A DNA stretch of 64,000 nucleotides from Lanius collurio (GCA_020086605.1 JACBWW010000041.1:2811951-2875950), one strand, 5' to 3'. Positions 38,901 through 60,055 are shown, counted from the stretch's first letter. Numbers and translations are program-made. The notes: generated by a model not told the origin, from the letters alone.

Positions 38901-41900
38901 ACAACCTGTTTTCCAGATAGCCCTCACACAGGCTCTTGCCATGTTATCATGTGCTTTTAAGGAAAAGACCTCCCTGTGATCAACATCTTCAGCTCCCCTC
39001 AGTACATCATAAGTACTTTCCAAGGCTACATCTGTAAAAACTCAGGAGTTATTTGTGCTTCATAAAAGACTGGACTCTTCAGCTTCATTTCAGTTCCACA
39101 TTTGGAACTACCTTGTGGGCTTCTCAAACTATATCCATGCGATCTTTGACCATCTGGTGACCTTTATCAGATTACTGCCCAAAGATTTTTGCCAGAAGTT
39201 TGACACTCCAATTATTGAGGGTCATATATCATCTAGAACAATCCTGCAAGCCTCACTTAACACAGCAGGGACAGCACTCTGTGCTTTCACCTCCCCCTTA
39301 TTTCTTGGCAATTTTCTTTTCGTTGGTGTTTCACAGGAGAATAAAGCCATTATAAAGAAAGACATTATTGAGTATCCTTTCCAAAGGATACTCATGTTCT
39401 GGAACATCATACCAAGAGTAAGCAGAAGTGGTAGGAAATAACTAACTCTTCTTCTGGTTGTTTAGTCAAGTTTTGTCCTTTTTTTTGAAGTATAGACTTT
39501 TTCATGGATGAGTCTGAGGAACTTTATTATTTGAATGTACTTCTAACTACCCATTCTCCCTGGTCTTTGCAGCAGACTCGTGCTTCCTTGGCTAGAAGTT
39601 GTGCTTGAGAGACTTGAAATCTGAAGGAGGTATGCTGTCCCCTCCAGAAGTAAATATATCAGGTATCAGACACATTTGCTAGCAATCTGCCTGGGTTCTT
39701 GAATGAGCTGGAAAACAGATTAGGTCAGTCAAACCTCCATATCACACAGGAAGTCCATGCCAATGTTCTTGAGAGTTTTCTACAGGAATGTGGTTAACCA
39801 AGACCTATTCTTCCCATGGATGTGAATAGGAAATGCCAGTCTTTTTACTCCAGAGTGGCTTCTACTCTTTTGTAATCAATTGTTTAAGGAGATAAATGCT
39901 TTAATGTATTTTTTTTTAATTTTCTTTTACTGTCCAGAGTGGGTTTTTTCCCCTTTTAGAGAAATATTGTAATTAACAGAAGAACAAGTAAAATCCAAAT
40001 GTATTTGGCCAAGTAGACTTAATTTCCCATGTGACACACAGGAGAGATTATTTTCTTTTCCTTGTCCTCATAATCAGAAATTCTGCTTTATTTCCTGGAT
40101 GTGCTGGATTCCTCTATCAGCTCACTCTATTTGACTGCTCTTTCAGCTCTGCATTTCCAGGCTAGTTCCTTCCTTGGTTTTGTTGCTCCGATAGTAATTG
40201 TATCTCGAAGGGTTTGTTAATATATTTTTCTCCTTTATCTGCTAGATTTCAACTAGGTTCTGAAAATCACAGTTGTTTCCTCTGTCTCTCAACTTTGGAG
40301 TGGTCAGAAATGTCACTTGGGCTTTGAAGTATTTGTGAATGTTCATCACAGAGCCTCCATAACCCAACCTACTCTTGCAAGCCTATGCATTAAGAAAGAA
40401 AAATTATGGAAGAACACATGCAAAGGTGGATATATGTTAAAAAAAGTTATCAGCTGTTTTAAGAAAAGACCTTAAAACAGCAATGATGCTCATGCAGCAG
40501 TGCAGATTAAGAAATGGCATTTCCTGAGCTGACAAACATTCTCTGAAATTCAATTTGCTTCACTTTGCAGAAGTGAGTGTATAATGAGTCCATCCCTGGC
40601 TAGAAACCAGAGAAAGTTGGTCAATTTTTAACCAATGCTCAAAAGTCTCCTAAAGGAGAGGTAAACCTCTACTACTGGCATACTACATTTGCACAATGCT
40701 GTACTAGTAAAATCTTTGTAAAAATACAAATGTGCATAATGAAGTGGTTATAGTGGCAATTCCTGACATATTTTTAAATTTCTTTCCTCCTTTGTGGCTA
40801 ACCCAATTTAAGCCAAAACCCAGAAGACCATTCACAGATATGTTGCTGGAGGGTGATAGTATCTAGATTAATCCCTTAAACTCACTAGTCAGATGCTATG
40901 ACACTGAGTTTGGAGATTTAATCTTATAACTGTCAGCTATCAATAAAAGCAGAAATAAAATACATTTTATATACTTTTAAATCAACCTAATTTGATTTAA
41001 ACTTGGCAGTGCCAACTACATGTTTGATACCCAAGTTAAACTGTGGCTATGCTGAAGCTGGTCAAAAAAATCCTTGGCAATGCTGTAAAGAGCATAAACT
41101 CAGAAACTGCATTTTAAGACTCAGGTTGAATATTTTCTGAAGAAATGCTTAATGAGTCTGATTTGCATTAGAAAAACATATTGCTGTCACTTTAGTAGAA
41201 AGCTACAATTTGAAAGGGCAAGCTGCATACTCGGGTGAAGCTCGGTAATTATTGATAGGGAAGCAGCACCAGGGAATACTTCAAATTACATTGTGTAAGT
41301 GATTTTCTGGATAAGATCCTAAACAAATTAACTTAATGTTTTGCTTTAGAGGTAAGGAGAGTATTTTTGTCCGAAACTAATCTAAATAACGTGTACTGAG
41401 TATTGTGTAAAGGTAATAGTGAGAATACAGAATTTGATAAAAGGAGTATTTTGTTTGAGAGGAGATTATTTTGTAACTTTCACCCATGTGATTCTGTGCA
41501 ACACAAAAAGAAATACAAATCCATTCATATTCACTACTCACTGTGAGGCAAGAAGGGGTCCAGGGCTTTCTGGTAATTGTATTGCCATAGTGCATTTCAA
41601 ACTGCATAACAAAAAATTGAGAGCCCCTGTCACTGGTCCCTTCAAAATCCTAAGGCACACATTCAATCTCCAACCTTGAAAATATCTTCTTGTGTTTATT
41701 AAGTATTATAACATAGTTGAAAGGGTCTATATAAATGCAGGAATAATCTTCTGATTGCACAGTCTTTTTTATTTTTATTTTGTTCTTTTTAGTTTCCCTG
41801 TTCTAAGTATGAAACCTTCCATTTGGCTACAACTTTTGTCTGAATAATTATTATTCCTGTTCACTTAAGGATGTGATAAACACAGCTTAAAAAATTTTCA

Positions 41901-44900
41901 TGCCATGGAATCTGTGGTGAATGAGACATCTGTAGTCCCAAATTTATTTGATATATACTTCTTAAAATCAAAACCAGATGTGCAGATGTGAGACTCCACA
42001 GTGTGACTCTATAGTGATATGTTAATAACTAATGCAGAGGTTTTTACATACTCACTCACTACACTCAAGGCAGGGTTATATCAAGGTGGTCTGGAATTTA
42101 TTTAGAGCTCTTTTGGCCCATCACTGAATCCTTCCATGGAGCAGGCATAGAAGCCAAAGGTTGTGCCAAATACTCTGGATTTAGAATTATCCTTACATCA
42201 ATGGAATTTTTCAGTAATTTAAGCATGTATGATGCAGTGTCTGAGCTCTGTGATCCACCAGAATTATCACAGGCAAAGGACACAGCAGTGCCAGAGGCTC
42301 TCTCACATTGTCAGGGCAGCCTCAGACTCCTGCTTGCTTTGTTGTTAGTTTGGGAATACATGCACTAAGGATGACAATGCCAAACAAAATTTGTTCTATT
42401 AAAACTGGAATATGCATGACAGCAAAGCTGTTAAAATCCATGTAGCAAAATTAAGAGCTTGGCAAACAGTTAAAAAAAATGGCTGATGACAGCAGGATTT
42501 TTAAGACTAAAGCCTACTCGAACATCTATTTTTCCTGCATACTAATTCTCTCTATTGTAGCCTTTCCTAAACAAAAACTGAATCCAGAGTAAGAACAGGC
42601 TGAGTCACTTTTTTAAAAATGTGGTCTACAAATACCAGAACCACTGCCTAAACAGCAACTATTACAATGTTTAACTCTCTCACAGAACTTGAAAATGCCT
42701 GCAAAGAGAAGTGTCACATAAATCCTAAATGTTTTGCCATGGGTAGTACATCATTCCTAGAGCCTTTTCTCCTTTTTTTTTTTTTTTTTTAGTTTAATAT
42801 CCCCAGGAAAATTTGTTTCTGTACGTGAATGCCTTTCCATTTTTCAAGCAGAAATTTTTGGCAACAGCAGATGTGGCAAAAACATTGTGAACATTTTATT
42901 GTGTGATCTACATATAAGTACTCATTGTAAAATATTTATGGCATATAAATGCATAAGTAAGAAGGTAATACTTTGTCTAGTCATTAATTTAATATGACAA
43001 CAATGTTGGTGGTAAGGAAATGGGATCCATTAGTGGTCTCATGGCTTTGTTTCTGTGCCACTCTCTTATTTCCTATCTGTGATGACAATTACACTTACTT
43101 CTTTCATGGGGAGAAATTTTGAACATAACTGAGATAGTGTTTTTTGTGAATCTGTTCCCCATCATAGATGTCTGTCTCAAAATGTTAAATATCCACTGCT
43201 GAAGGTTTGATGATGCTTTGGTTTTCATTCAGGTATACTCAAAAATAGTTCCAACAATATGAATCAATAGAGCAGTTAATATATTTGGAAAAGCTTACGC
43301 AGCTATATGCCCACTGAAATGGATCTTTTATCCACAGAAACTTAATAACTGCCATTCTTTTTCATTGAAATGAAAAGCTTAGCAGATTTTCTGATAGCTG
43401 CAATAATGTCTTTCATAATTCTCCAAAAATTATGGTAATAAGGCTTCAGTTGTATTTTGATGACTCAGACAATTCTATGTATGCTGCTTAAATCATAACT
43501 TCTAGGCTAGCAAGCAATTTACAGCTCAAAATAAATTGTTCTTGTACAATAAAAGCATATTTTACAGAAGTCCCTCCTCACTCAAAGTGAAGAAATAAAT
43601 TTCAGGTCCAAGAAATAACTAGCAATAATATCCATGTAAATTTTTCTCCAAATATAATTTTGTTTCATTCCGACAAGAACCCACAAATAAAAACTATTTC
43701 CATGGCCAGGATATGCTACAACAGTTTTGCTGTGTTGAACCTTGTGCCCTTGTTTGTTCCAGAACTGGACAGAGAGAGCCAGACTCTTTCCTGCAGTTCT
43801 CTTTCCACAGGGATTATTTAAGCCTGCTTTCAGCATTGCCTGGTCTTTCCTAGCCAGCTTTGATGATCAAGCAAGGTTAGTTGCCCTGTAGGCCTGTCCT
43901 GAAAAGGTCAACTGACGTCAGTCCACAAAAGCTAGGGATTAAAAAAAGTTAGGAGTAGACTTTAAAATGTGCGTAGTCAACATCTTTCAGGGCAAAATAT
44001 TCCAGTGATTTAAATTGGTCAGTAGTTCAAAAGTGGTAAAAAAGTCCTTTGGCAACATGAATGCAAATTTGTCATAGAGACTGAAATGTCTGCACCTCTC
44101 CTAAGGTGCCAGCAAACAAATAGGAAAGAAGTCTGGCATCATTTATATATAGAGGTTATTTTTTCCTATTTACAGTATAATACAAAATGATAGACATTTT
44201 TCTTTGTAAGAACTTCTGAGATTGTTTTTAAATGATTCTGAAGACAAGTATGTACATTTATAGCCGCTGTCAAATTTTTATTTTTAGCCTTAACCTACTT
44301 GATGAAAATGTCATAAAATATTACCCATGTCATACACCAAGGCTTATAATAAAGTCATCTTGTCACCATATATATATTAATGAAGTCAGTCTCTTACCTG
44401 TGTTAAATCCACATATGGACTGTTCACATTGTCAAGGCAGTAAGACAGTTCTCAAAATAACTTAGTCAAAACGCTCAGTCCTGACTGCATTATGACAGCA
44501 CTGCTATTTGTGGGCTAGCACTTGTCCCTCTGACAGGAGTGGCTCTGTGATCTCTCTGGGATCTCTCCTTCCCCTTCTCCAAGGGGATGGAGCCGCTGCC
44601 TTCATTCAGTCTATGGCTTATTCTGGCACAACAAGTTTGTTTCTCCTTCTTTGGCAGTCTCCTGTGCCTAAACAGCACAAAGTGCAGCCCCTGGGAGTGC
44701 TACCAGAGTGTTACCACTGACCTCAGAGGAGCCAATCTTTTGCCAAAAAACTCCATATAACTACAGGAGCATAGCACACAGGGGTTAATGTAGGCTGATG
44801 GTGAGTGCTATCCCAAAAGGGGACTGGCAGGAATGTTGTTTCCTCTCGTGAATCAGCAGAAGCGGAGGCATAATGGCCTTGCCTTTCAGTTGCTGTACAT

Positions 44901-47085
44901 TAATCTCTGCAGAGCAATGCCTGTCATCGCTCAGATGTCAGATGCTGTTTATAACCCTGCTGGAAACAGAGCATAGAATAAAGCAGGCTCATTAGTTTCT
45001 CTTGAGACTGTATATGCATGTTTTAGGTTAGCTATGCTTTCACTGCTGCGCTTAGTTCAAACATTCTATCAGCACCATTGGTGGCTCGGAAAGTTGTTTA
45101 GTCTGTGAATTTGTCCAGTTGCTCTCTCAATACATGACCAAAAGCCCATGATGTGTTCAGGAGCAGAGGTTTCCACAGCACAGGTATGACATGACTCAGA
45201 AGTACCTCCTTGGCTTGGCTTGGCTTGAACCTGCTAGTTTCAATGTCCCTGTGTAGCAGAGCTGCAGGGCAGAGAGAAGCATTGAATCTATTCAGCATCT
45301 CTGTGCCAGTTGTGATTTGGCAAGAGTTCAAAGCCTTTCCTCACTTATCTGTTATTCAGACTGAAGATTTCTACTCCTTACTGTCACCCTCTGTATGAAG
45401 CTCTTCTCTATCTTGAATCCTTCTTTCCACTTTCCCAGTGCCACATCATTTCAAGGTGGGAAACAAGAGTCGTGGTCCATGTTTGATGGTGTCAGATGCA
45501 ATATGGATTTATACAGTGGCATAGCAATGCTTTATGTTTTGTTCTCCTTCCTAATCATTCCTTACACTGAATTTGGCCATTACTGAGCACTGAACTTATT
45601 TTCATAGAACTTTCAAGGGTCTATGAGGTAATCCTGGTTATCAGGTTGCCAACTGTGAAACTAAAAGTGAGCAAATACTACTTTCTCCTAACTTAGATTT
45701 TTTTATAAGTATTTAGTTTAAAAGTGAGGATAGTTTGCTTTCCATTCCTATGCTCTTTTACATTGTAATTTCTTGATGTAATATGTTGATTGCTGCTCGT
45801 CATTAACTTTTTTTCCTTGACAATTAAATTTGTAATATATGCAAAATTCTTCCTTTCTATTTTGATACCTTTGTTATCTGAAAAAGAGCTATTTGATTTT
45901 GCCTTGTTGATTATGCCTTTCTCACTTTCTGAATTGACCCATTATACCCTCAATTCAAATACTTTGATGAGGAATAGGCTGGGTGCTCTTTAACACCAGC
46001 ACAGAGTTGAAAACACTAATGTATTTCCAACACTGGCTTTAGCCCTGCCTGTAGACGTCTCACACTGAGCCTAAAGGGCAAGAAGGAGCATCCAGAAGGA
46101 AGTGAATGACTTCCTTCCACGGTTAGCATTTCCCCGTTCTCGGGATTATTCCTGCCTCGGGCATCCTCCTGCGCTGCTGCCTTGGGAATACAGGAACAGT
46201 TGTGCTGCCTGCAGCTCTGGAGCAGCTGGAACTCCGTGCCGTGCCACCCTTCCCGCTGCCATGTCACCCGAATCCCTTTGCTTCCCAATCAATTTTTAAT
46301 AGCTGGACATCTGGTGAGTTTGGGTTAGGCTGTGTTTTGTTCCATCCCTCTACTAAAGGGGAAAAATTTCCTCGGGGGGAGGGACGGGACGACACACTTC
46401 TGTTATTATTTAATCAACCTACATAAAGCTGTTCCTACAGCTTCCAAAAGTTCTTCATCTCTGCAGCTGTTACCGACATTCCCCATGAAGTTTCACAGCC
46501 CTGCCTTTTTGTCACTACAATCGTGGCTGGCATTGCTCGCTGTCCAAATACAGAACAATGGGGAGCCTTGGCGTGGTTTAGCGCTCTATCAAAACTAAAG
46601 CGGCTTTGCCAAAATGAGAGGAAATGTCTGTGTGTTGTTCTCTTACCGTAGGCGGAGCAAACGGGGCTTCAGGGAGTCCCTTATTGCCGTAGGAAGTTAT
46701 TGGGAATGGCATTAGAGGAGAGCCTGCGGGAATATTTACCGGGAGCCCTGCGAGACTTGGAAAGCTGCTCACCTCGCCTAATAAAGTGTTTATACATCCT
46801 GTTCCCCCCACAGAAAAAAAAAAAATAAATGGTGAGGAAAGGAAATTGTATCCGACCAAATAAACTTTTTTTATTATTCATCAGAAAGCTTAAAAATAGC
46901 AAAAGAAATGAGGCAGTTCAAAGGGGCGCGTGAGGAGCCGGCCGCCCCCTCAGCGGCACTGCGCGCGCGCGGCCCATCGATGTCTCGGGGCGCGACTGGC
47001 GCTGCCTGCCCGCTCGCCTCCCGGAGCGATCGCTGCCCCGCGCCGCCCGCAGCCGCCGCCGCCGCCGCCGCCGCGGAAAGGGAGG

Positions 47086-55371
<8,286 letters not shown>

Positions 55372-55640
55372 TTGGTGGATGAGTTCCTCTGTTAATGTAT
55401 AATTATCCAGGAACATTTATCCATTTGCTGGTAACTTTATCCTCACCTATATACTTTTTCTGATGCTACATTCTGAGGATTGCTCGTAAAGAAAGAAACC
55501 AACCCACCTATCCTTAAAAGGCAGGAGGTCGTAACTGGGTGTAACTGCTTCGACAAGAAAGGTGTCATCATTTTCTAAATAGTACATTATACTGTTTTTT
55601 AAAGAAAAGATACTGTCTTTAACTCCTAAGGACAAGTGGA

Positions 55641-55646
55641 AATAAA
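55641..55646 (+). terminator. PSMA1: PSMA1 polyadenylation signal AATAAA
   Basis: A canonical hexamer 270 bases after the stop codon, followed at about 25-40 bases by a GT-rich stretch (GAGTTGGGTTTTTTT). It implies a short 3' UTR of about 290 bases. Confidence 0.8.
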
Positions 55647-56148
55647 TCACTTTCTTGGACTCTGCTGTGAGTTGGGTTTTTTTAGTCTGAAAAAACAGCG
55701 ACTCACAAATACTTGCGTCAAATCCAGGTGCCATTGTTTGTTTGTTTGTCAGAGTGAGTGTTTGCTTAATGTAGAGAAATGTGGTGCTCTTGGAAACTGT
55801 TGAACTGAGAGGACCTTAAAATGCTTATGAACCCATAAACCAGTCATGGAACAAACAGGGTACAGCATTTCCCTGTGTCAACTTGTCTCCAACTGAAAAG
55901 GCATTTGTGGTTATGGGGCTGAAGAAGCGTGAAGCTGACAGCCAGCTTGTGTTTGGTTTTTTGGGGGGGATTTAGTCAACCCCAGCTCTTTCAGAACTGT
56001 GTCAGTGTTTCTTCAGAGCCAGCAGCTAGCCTTGGGGCAGCACTGGGCCTTTAGCTCACTGAGGGCCGAACTGGAGTAACAGAAAAGCACCTGAAGTCCA
56101 CCTTGCAGGTCTCCTGAGATGAGCTATGGAGTGTCTGCATTGCTGCTC

Positions 56149-56154
56149 AATAAA
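56149..56154 (+). terminator. Possible distal polyadenylation signal of PSMA1
   Basis: A second AATAAA in unremarkable sequence, followed by a T/G-containing stretch (CAGCTTGTTTTGC). It could be a distal site for a longer PSMA1 3' UTR or chance; nothing links it firmly to the gene. Confidence 0.3.
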
Positions 56155-56599
56155 GCTTCTCCAGGGCTTTGTCCCTTCAGCTTGTTTTGCACCTGGTGCT
56201 CTTTGGATTTAAGCTGAGTGCCACAAAATTTGGGACTAACAGTGACTTTCTCAGGGTCCTCTGCCTAGGAAGCCCAGTGAATTGGTTTCCTCGGTGCAAT
56301 GCTGTATTTTAAGCAAAATCTTTTCCATTTTTTATGTTGGATCATTCTAATGTAATAATTCTCCTTAATGATTGCATTGAAAATGATAAGAAACAGCTTT
56401 TTGGGGTGGGCCCACATAGGGACCTGATAGCCTGCTCACTATGCTTAAAAAAAACCCCAAAGGCCTGAAACTTGAAGCTTGTTTAATAAATAAATAATTA
56501 AAACTAATAAATCATGGTGCTGTTTTGAACAGGCTTTAAATACTGTCTTGAATCCATACAAATAGTTCAGTCATGAGAATAGCAAAACAGTAATGTCAG

Positions 56600-57005
56600 G
56601 GCTGCTTTTATTTTGCCTAAATTTATTTTTATTCTATTTTTCCCTGTTCTTTTTCTATTTATTTCCTCCCTTTATTCATTTCCCCCCTTATTTACTTTTT
56701 CACCATTATTTATGTTTCCCCCTCAATTATTTCTTTTTCCCATTGCTTTTTTCCCTCCTTTCCTTCCCCTTGTTTCCCCCTCCTTGTTTTTCCGCCTCCC
56801 ACTGTTTTCTTCTCTCCCCTTGTTCCCCTCCCCTTATTTTCCCTCCCTTTGTTTTCCCCTTATTTATGTTCCCTCCTCTTTATTCATTTCCCATCATCTA
56901 TTTTCCAGTTCCTTACTAATTTTCCCCAATTACTTTTTTTTTCATCTAGTTACTTATTATCATTATTTTTCTCTTGTTTTTGTCCTTTTTTCGTTACTAT
57001 TTATT
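56600..57005 (+). repeat. Pyrimidine-rich tract upstream of COPB1
   Basis: About 400 bases in which the plus strand is almost only T and C. It is made of degenerate repeats around TTATTTATGTTTCCCCCTCC with very few purines apart from A in the TTATTT parts. It lies between the end of PSMA1 and the COPB1 CpG island. Long frames crossing it (Phe/Leu/Pro/Ser-only peptides) are artefacts of composition. Confidence 0.85.
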
Positions 57006-57149
57006 TAATACGTACGTGTGTATGTGTGTATCTGATCCCTGAGGGGTTTTTAACCTTAGTTTCGGCCGCTGTTTCCCGCTGTTTTCCCGCATCCCGAGGC
57101 TCTCCCGGTCCCGCCCGCGCGGGAAAATCCCGCTGCCCGCTCAGGGCCG

Positions 57150-57157
57150 TGACGTCA
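57150..57157. promoter_or_regulatory. COPB1: cAMP response element TGACGTCA
   Basis: The full palindromic CRE core TGACGTCA, immediately followed by GC boxes in the COPB1 island. CREB/ATF factors bind this sequence. Position and sequence are seen directly; occupancy is inference. Confidence 0.55.
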
Positions 57158-57271
57158 CAGGGCGGCCCCGCCCCCCCCCGCGGCGGCCCCGCCCCTTCCC
57201 CTTTCGCGCTGGCGGGAGGCGTGTCCCGCCGCGGCCGCCGTACGCGCGATGTGGCCGGGGCGGGCCCGGCT

Positions 57272-57279
57272 CCACGTCA
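57272..57279 (-). promoter_or_regulatory. COPB1: UPR-type element TGACGTGG
   Basis: The plus strand reads CCACGTCA, so the minus strand has TGACGTGG, the core bound by XBP1, ATF6 and CREB3-family factors that induce secretory-pathway genes. It fits a gene encoding a COPI coat subunit. Function is inferred. Confidence 0.5.
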
Positions 57280-57884
57280 GCCATCGCCGGAGCGGCAGCG
57301 CCGCGGGCTCAGCTCCGCACCGGGACCGGCCCGACCCCACCGCCCAGTACGGAGCCGCACGGTCGGGCCGCGGCAGCCGAGCGGGAGCTGGGGGGGGGAA
57401 GGGGCGAGTGCCGCCCCTCCTCTGGGTGTCGCAGGCCCGAGGCCTCAGGGCCTCGCCGGCGTCTTGCCGGTGGCTCCCGGCAGGGCCCCGGGGGCGCGGG
57501 GCGGTTGCGGGAGGGTTTGTGGCGCGGAGAGGGCTGCGGGGCTGAGGGGACGCGGGGTTTGCTCAGGGGAATGGCAGGCGGGCGCAGGCATTGAGGGAAG
57601 TTTTGCTTCGTAGCTTAAAATGCCCGGGTTTGCGCTAGAAGTGGGAACTTGGACATTAAGGGAAAAATACCCCTCAGCTGGCTCTAGATTTGTCGGGATT
57701 TTTTAGTAAACGTTTTTAACACTCTGTATTATAGTTGTGCATTAGTAAAGCGGTGTATTCTTAGGGTTTTGGTTCTTAAGGTGGCCCCGTTCCTAAGGCT
57801 CCCCAGGGATGTAGGTGGCGAGCAGGCGTGGCTTTTTGTCTTCCTGGGTGTGTAAAGTCTGTAACTTTGGATTTCCTTGGGTGC

Positions 57885-58070
57885 CGAGGCTCTGGCACAG
57901 ATTGCCCGGAGAAGTTGTGGATGCTCTATCCCTGGAAATGTTCAAGGCCAGGTTGGATGGGGCTCTGAGCAACCTGGTGTGGCAAAAGGTGTCCCTGCTT
58001 GACGGCACGGGGTTGGAATTAATTCATCTTTAAGGTCCCTTCCAACCCAAACCATTTGTGACTCACCAGA
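57885..58070 (+). mobile_element. CR1 LINE 3' fragment in COPB1 intron 1
   Basis: AGGCTCTGGCACAGATTGCC, AAGGCCAGGTTGGATGGGGC, TCTGAGCAACCTGG, GGTCCCTTCCAACCCAAACC. A well-preserved 3' end. Confidence 0.9.
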
Positions 58071-58494
58071 GGTGACAGAAATACTACTGCTGGAGGGTTG
58101 AAACAGCACCTACACCTGTGTCCGTGTGGGCTCTGAAAGATCAAATTGATTTCAAGTCTTGGTGCCTTGCAAGGAGGAAAACTTGGTGGTGGTTCTCCCT
58201 GCCAAGTCCCCCAGCTCTGCCTTTTGGGAGGGTTGTTTTTCATTGCTGCTTTTCAGAGCCCAAATTACACTCATTTATCACACTTCAGAGACATGTTTGC
58301 CCGTGATTTTGGAAATTTCTGCAGCTGAGGTCTTTGTATGAGTAAAGATACCTGCCCTACTTTTGCAAGGATATACTTTATGGTCTGTGTGAATTATTTT
58401 TGGAGGTGAGGGTGCTGGCTGCAGGGCTTTGAGGTGGGAGTTCTGGGTAACAACATCAGAAAAATAAGCAAAACCACTGCTATTGAAGCAAGAA

Positions 58495-58606
58495 AACTTG
58501 CTTCAGTTGGGAAAGACCTCTGAGATCATTGAATCCAACCTTTGACTGATCACCACCTTGTCACCTAGGGCATGGCTCTAAGTGCCACATCCAGTCATTT
58601 CTTGAA
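58495..58606 (-). mobile_element. CR1 LINE 3' fragment, reverse orientation
   Basis: The minus strand reads CAAGAAATGACTGGATGTGG, TGACAAGGTGGTGATCAGTC, AAAGGTTGGATTCAATGATC, AGGTCTTTCCCAACTG. Same subfamily type as the copies at 35650 and 47788, and the only inverted CR1 seen. Confidence 0.85.
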
Positions 58607-59053
58607 GGAGTAGTTTATGTAGATATTTGTAAACAACAAGGTTGAATGATCTAGTCCTTAAGATACAGCATTCATAATGGAAAGAGGAGTGTTTCCTTAA
58701 AAATTTGTATTGCAGTTATTTTTTGGGGTAGTTGTGGTGCTGATTGAGGTGAGTTGTTTTCTTGTGTGGAAAGGGGCAGCAGCCCAGGTTAACACAACTT
58801 CCCGTGCTCCCAGTTCTGAGTGAGGTTCTCTGGGTGCCCATTTGATGAGAAAAGGGAGTCTGAGACTTCTAGACAATTAATTTCAATAAAAGCTAATTTA
58901 TTTTCACATAATTTTTATAGAAAGTACAAAATTGCTCATGTAATAAACAGCAGCAGTTTTCTTTGCTCTGCTGGTCAATTTAGTATCAGCATTAGCCAAG
59001 CAAGCTCTAGCTTGAGCTCTTTTCATTGCTTAAAAATAGAGTAAAAAGATTGA

Positions 59054-59190
59054 TTTGATCCTAGATTTCCATTATATAAAGAATAAACAAACATGAGAAT
59101 GAGGATTGATACAACACAAAGGTTTATTTGATCCTAGATATATATTATATAAGGAAAAAACAAACATGAGAATGAGAATTAAGCTTAATA
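59054..59190. repeat. 73-bp tandem duplication in COPB1 intron 1
   Basis: ATTTGATCCTAGAT, ATTATATAA and AACAAACATGAGAATGAG recur in the same order 73 bases apart, with a few differences between the two units. Confidence 0.9.
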
Positions 59191-59964
59191 GCAAATTTTA
59201 TTAGCTGGACTACCACGCACACAGCAGCTTTGATAGATCTGTAGCCTTCTTGTCCTTTTTCACCATAAAAAGACTTGGTTTCCTCATTAGTGTCTAGTGG
59301 AGACAGTAGAGTTTAGCTGGTCTGATGATCCCTGGCAGTAGAATGCTCCTCTCTCCATCCCATTGTCTTTTCTCTCATCCCTGGTTTCTGGTCTGTTGGA
59401 TCACGTGCTGATCTTCAAAGCTTCCTTCATAGACTGATTCAACTTGTTGATCAAGTCAAGAACTGTATCTTTTCTTTGTTTTTCTTTTTTCTGTGAAGTT
59501 TTTCAGCTGATTTTGCAGTTTGGGTCAGTTAACCTGGTGAGGCACAAGCTGGGAAGGTAATAGGATTATGCAGCTGGGATCAGGGGATGATTCTATGAGG
59601 GAGAAGCTGCTGCATCCATTGTTTCAGTCAGGTGCCCTGTATGCTTCTGTTATTCCTGACTGTGCCCAAAAGGTTTGAAAGATTTTATTCTTTTTAGATT
59701 GTCTCTGAAAAATGTCATGCTCTTCATCTTTGTGGTGCTAACAGGGGTATTTTAGGGTAACAGCAAAGTGAGAAGGCTTTTGAATGTGGCTTCTCAAGAA
59801 ACCCAGCAATGCCTTCAAGCCATTAAGTCAGTTGTAATAATGTTTTTGTGTTTGTTAATAAAATGTTTTAACTTTGGGATGGCTGTGTTTGCTTGGTTTT
59901 TAGGTTGTCTGACATTTGTGTGAAAATAATTCTTCCCTTGAGAGAACTCCTGTAACCAAGAGCC

Positions 59965-60055
59965 ATGACTGCTGCAGAGAACGTGTGTTACACGTTAATC
60001 AACGTTCCCATGGATTCAGAGCCACCTTCTGAAATCAGCTTAAAAAATGATCTAG
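59965..60055 (+). CDS. COPB1: COPB1 first coding exon
   Basis: The exon probably begins at 59904 after the acceptor GGTTTTTAG, giving 61 bases of 5' UTR before CCAAGAGCC ATG. It encodes residues 1-30 (to LKNDL) plus one base of Glu31. The donor is CTAG/GCAAGT, a GC-type 5' splice site; the first downstream GT would shift the frame. Confidence 0.95.

Larger units (their letters stand above)
26101..46900. other. PDE3B-PSMA1 intergenic region
   Basis: About 20.8 kb of AT-rich DNA between the divergent genes. It contains a compound ATT/AAT microsatellite, two CR1 fragments (34095, 35650) and one GC-rich gene-like island (29355-31060), all listed separately. I see no exon with homology I recognise in the rest. 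The longest remaining frame, 128 codons at 39055-39441, has no recognisable motif. Distant regulatory elements could be present but cannot be told from background by eye. Confidence 0.7.
57060..57560 (+). promoter_or_regulatory. COPB1: CpG island promoter of COPB1 with noncoding exon 1
   Basis: A dense CpG and GC-box block starts directly after the pyrimidine tract. It contains several CCCCGCCCC boxes (about 57166-57200), no TATA box, an exact CRE and a UPR-type element (listed next). COPB1 coding begins 2.4 kb further on in an exon with its own acceptor, so a 5' untranslated first exon must start here. I could not choose its donor with confidence among several weak GT sites. Confidence 0.75.
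57561..59903 (+). other. COPB1: COPB1 intron 1 (5' UTR intron)
   Basis: AT-rich intron between the promoter island and the first coding exon. It contains a plus-strand CR1 fragment (57885), a minus-strand CR1 fragment (58495) and a 73-base tandem duplication (59054). No coding signal was recognised. Confidence 0.7.

Noticed and set aside
43913..43920. TGACGTCA palindrome in the intergenic region
   Set aside because: An isolated 8-base match far from any promoter; expected by chance at this length scale.
56593..57613. Frames of 108, 131 and 254 codons ahead of COPB1
   Set aside because: They come from the stop-poor pyrimidine tract and the CpG island; COPB1 coding starts at 59965.
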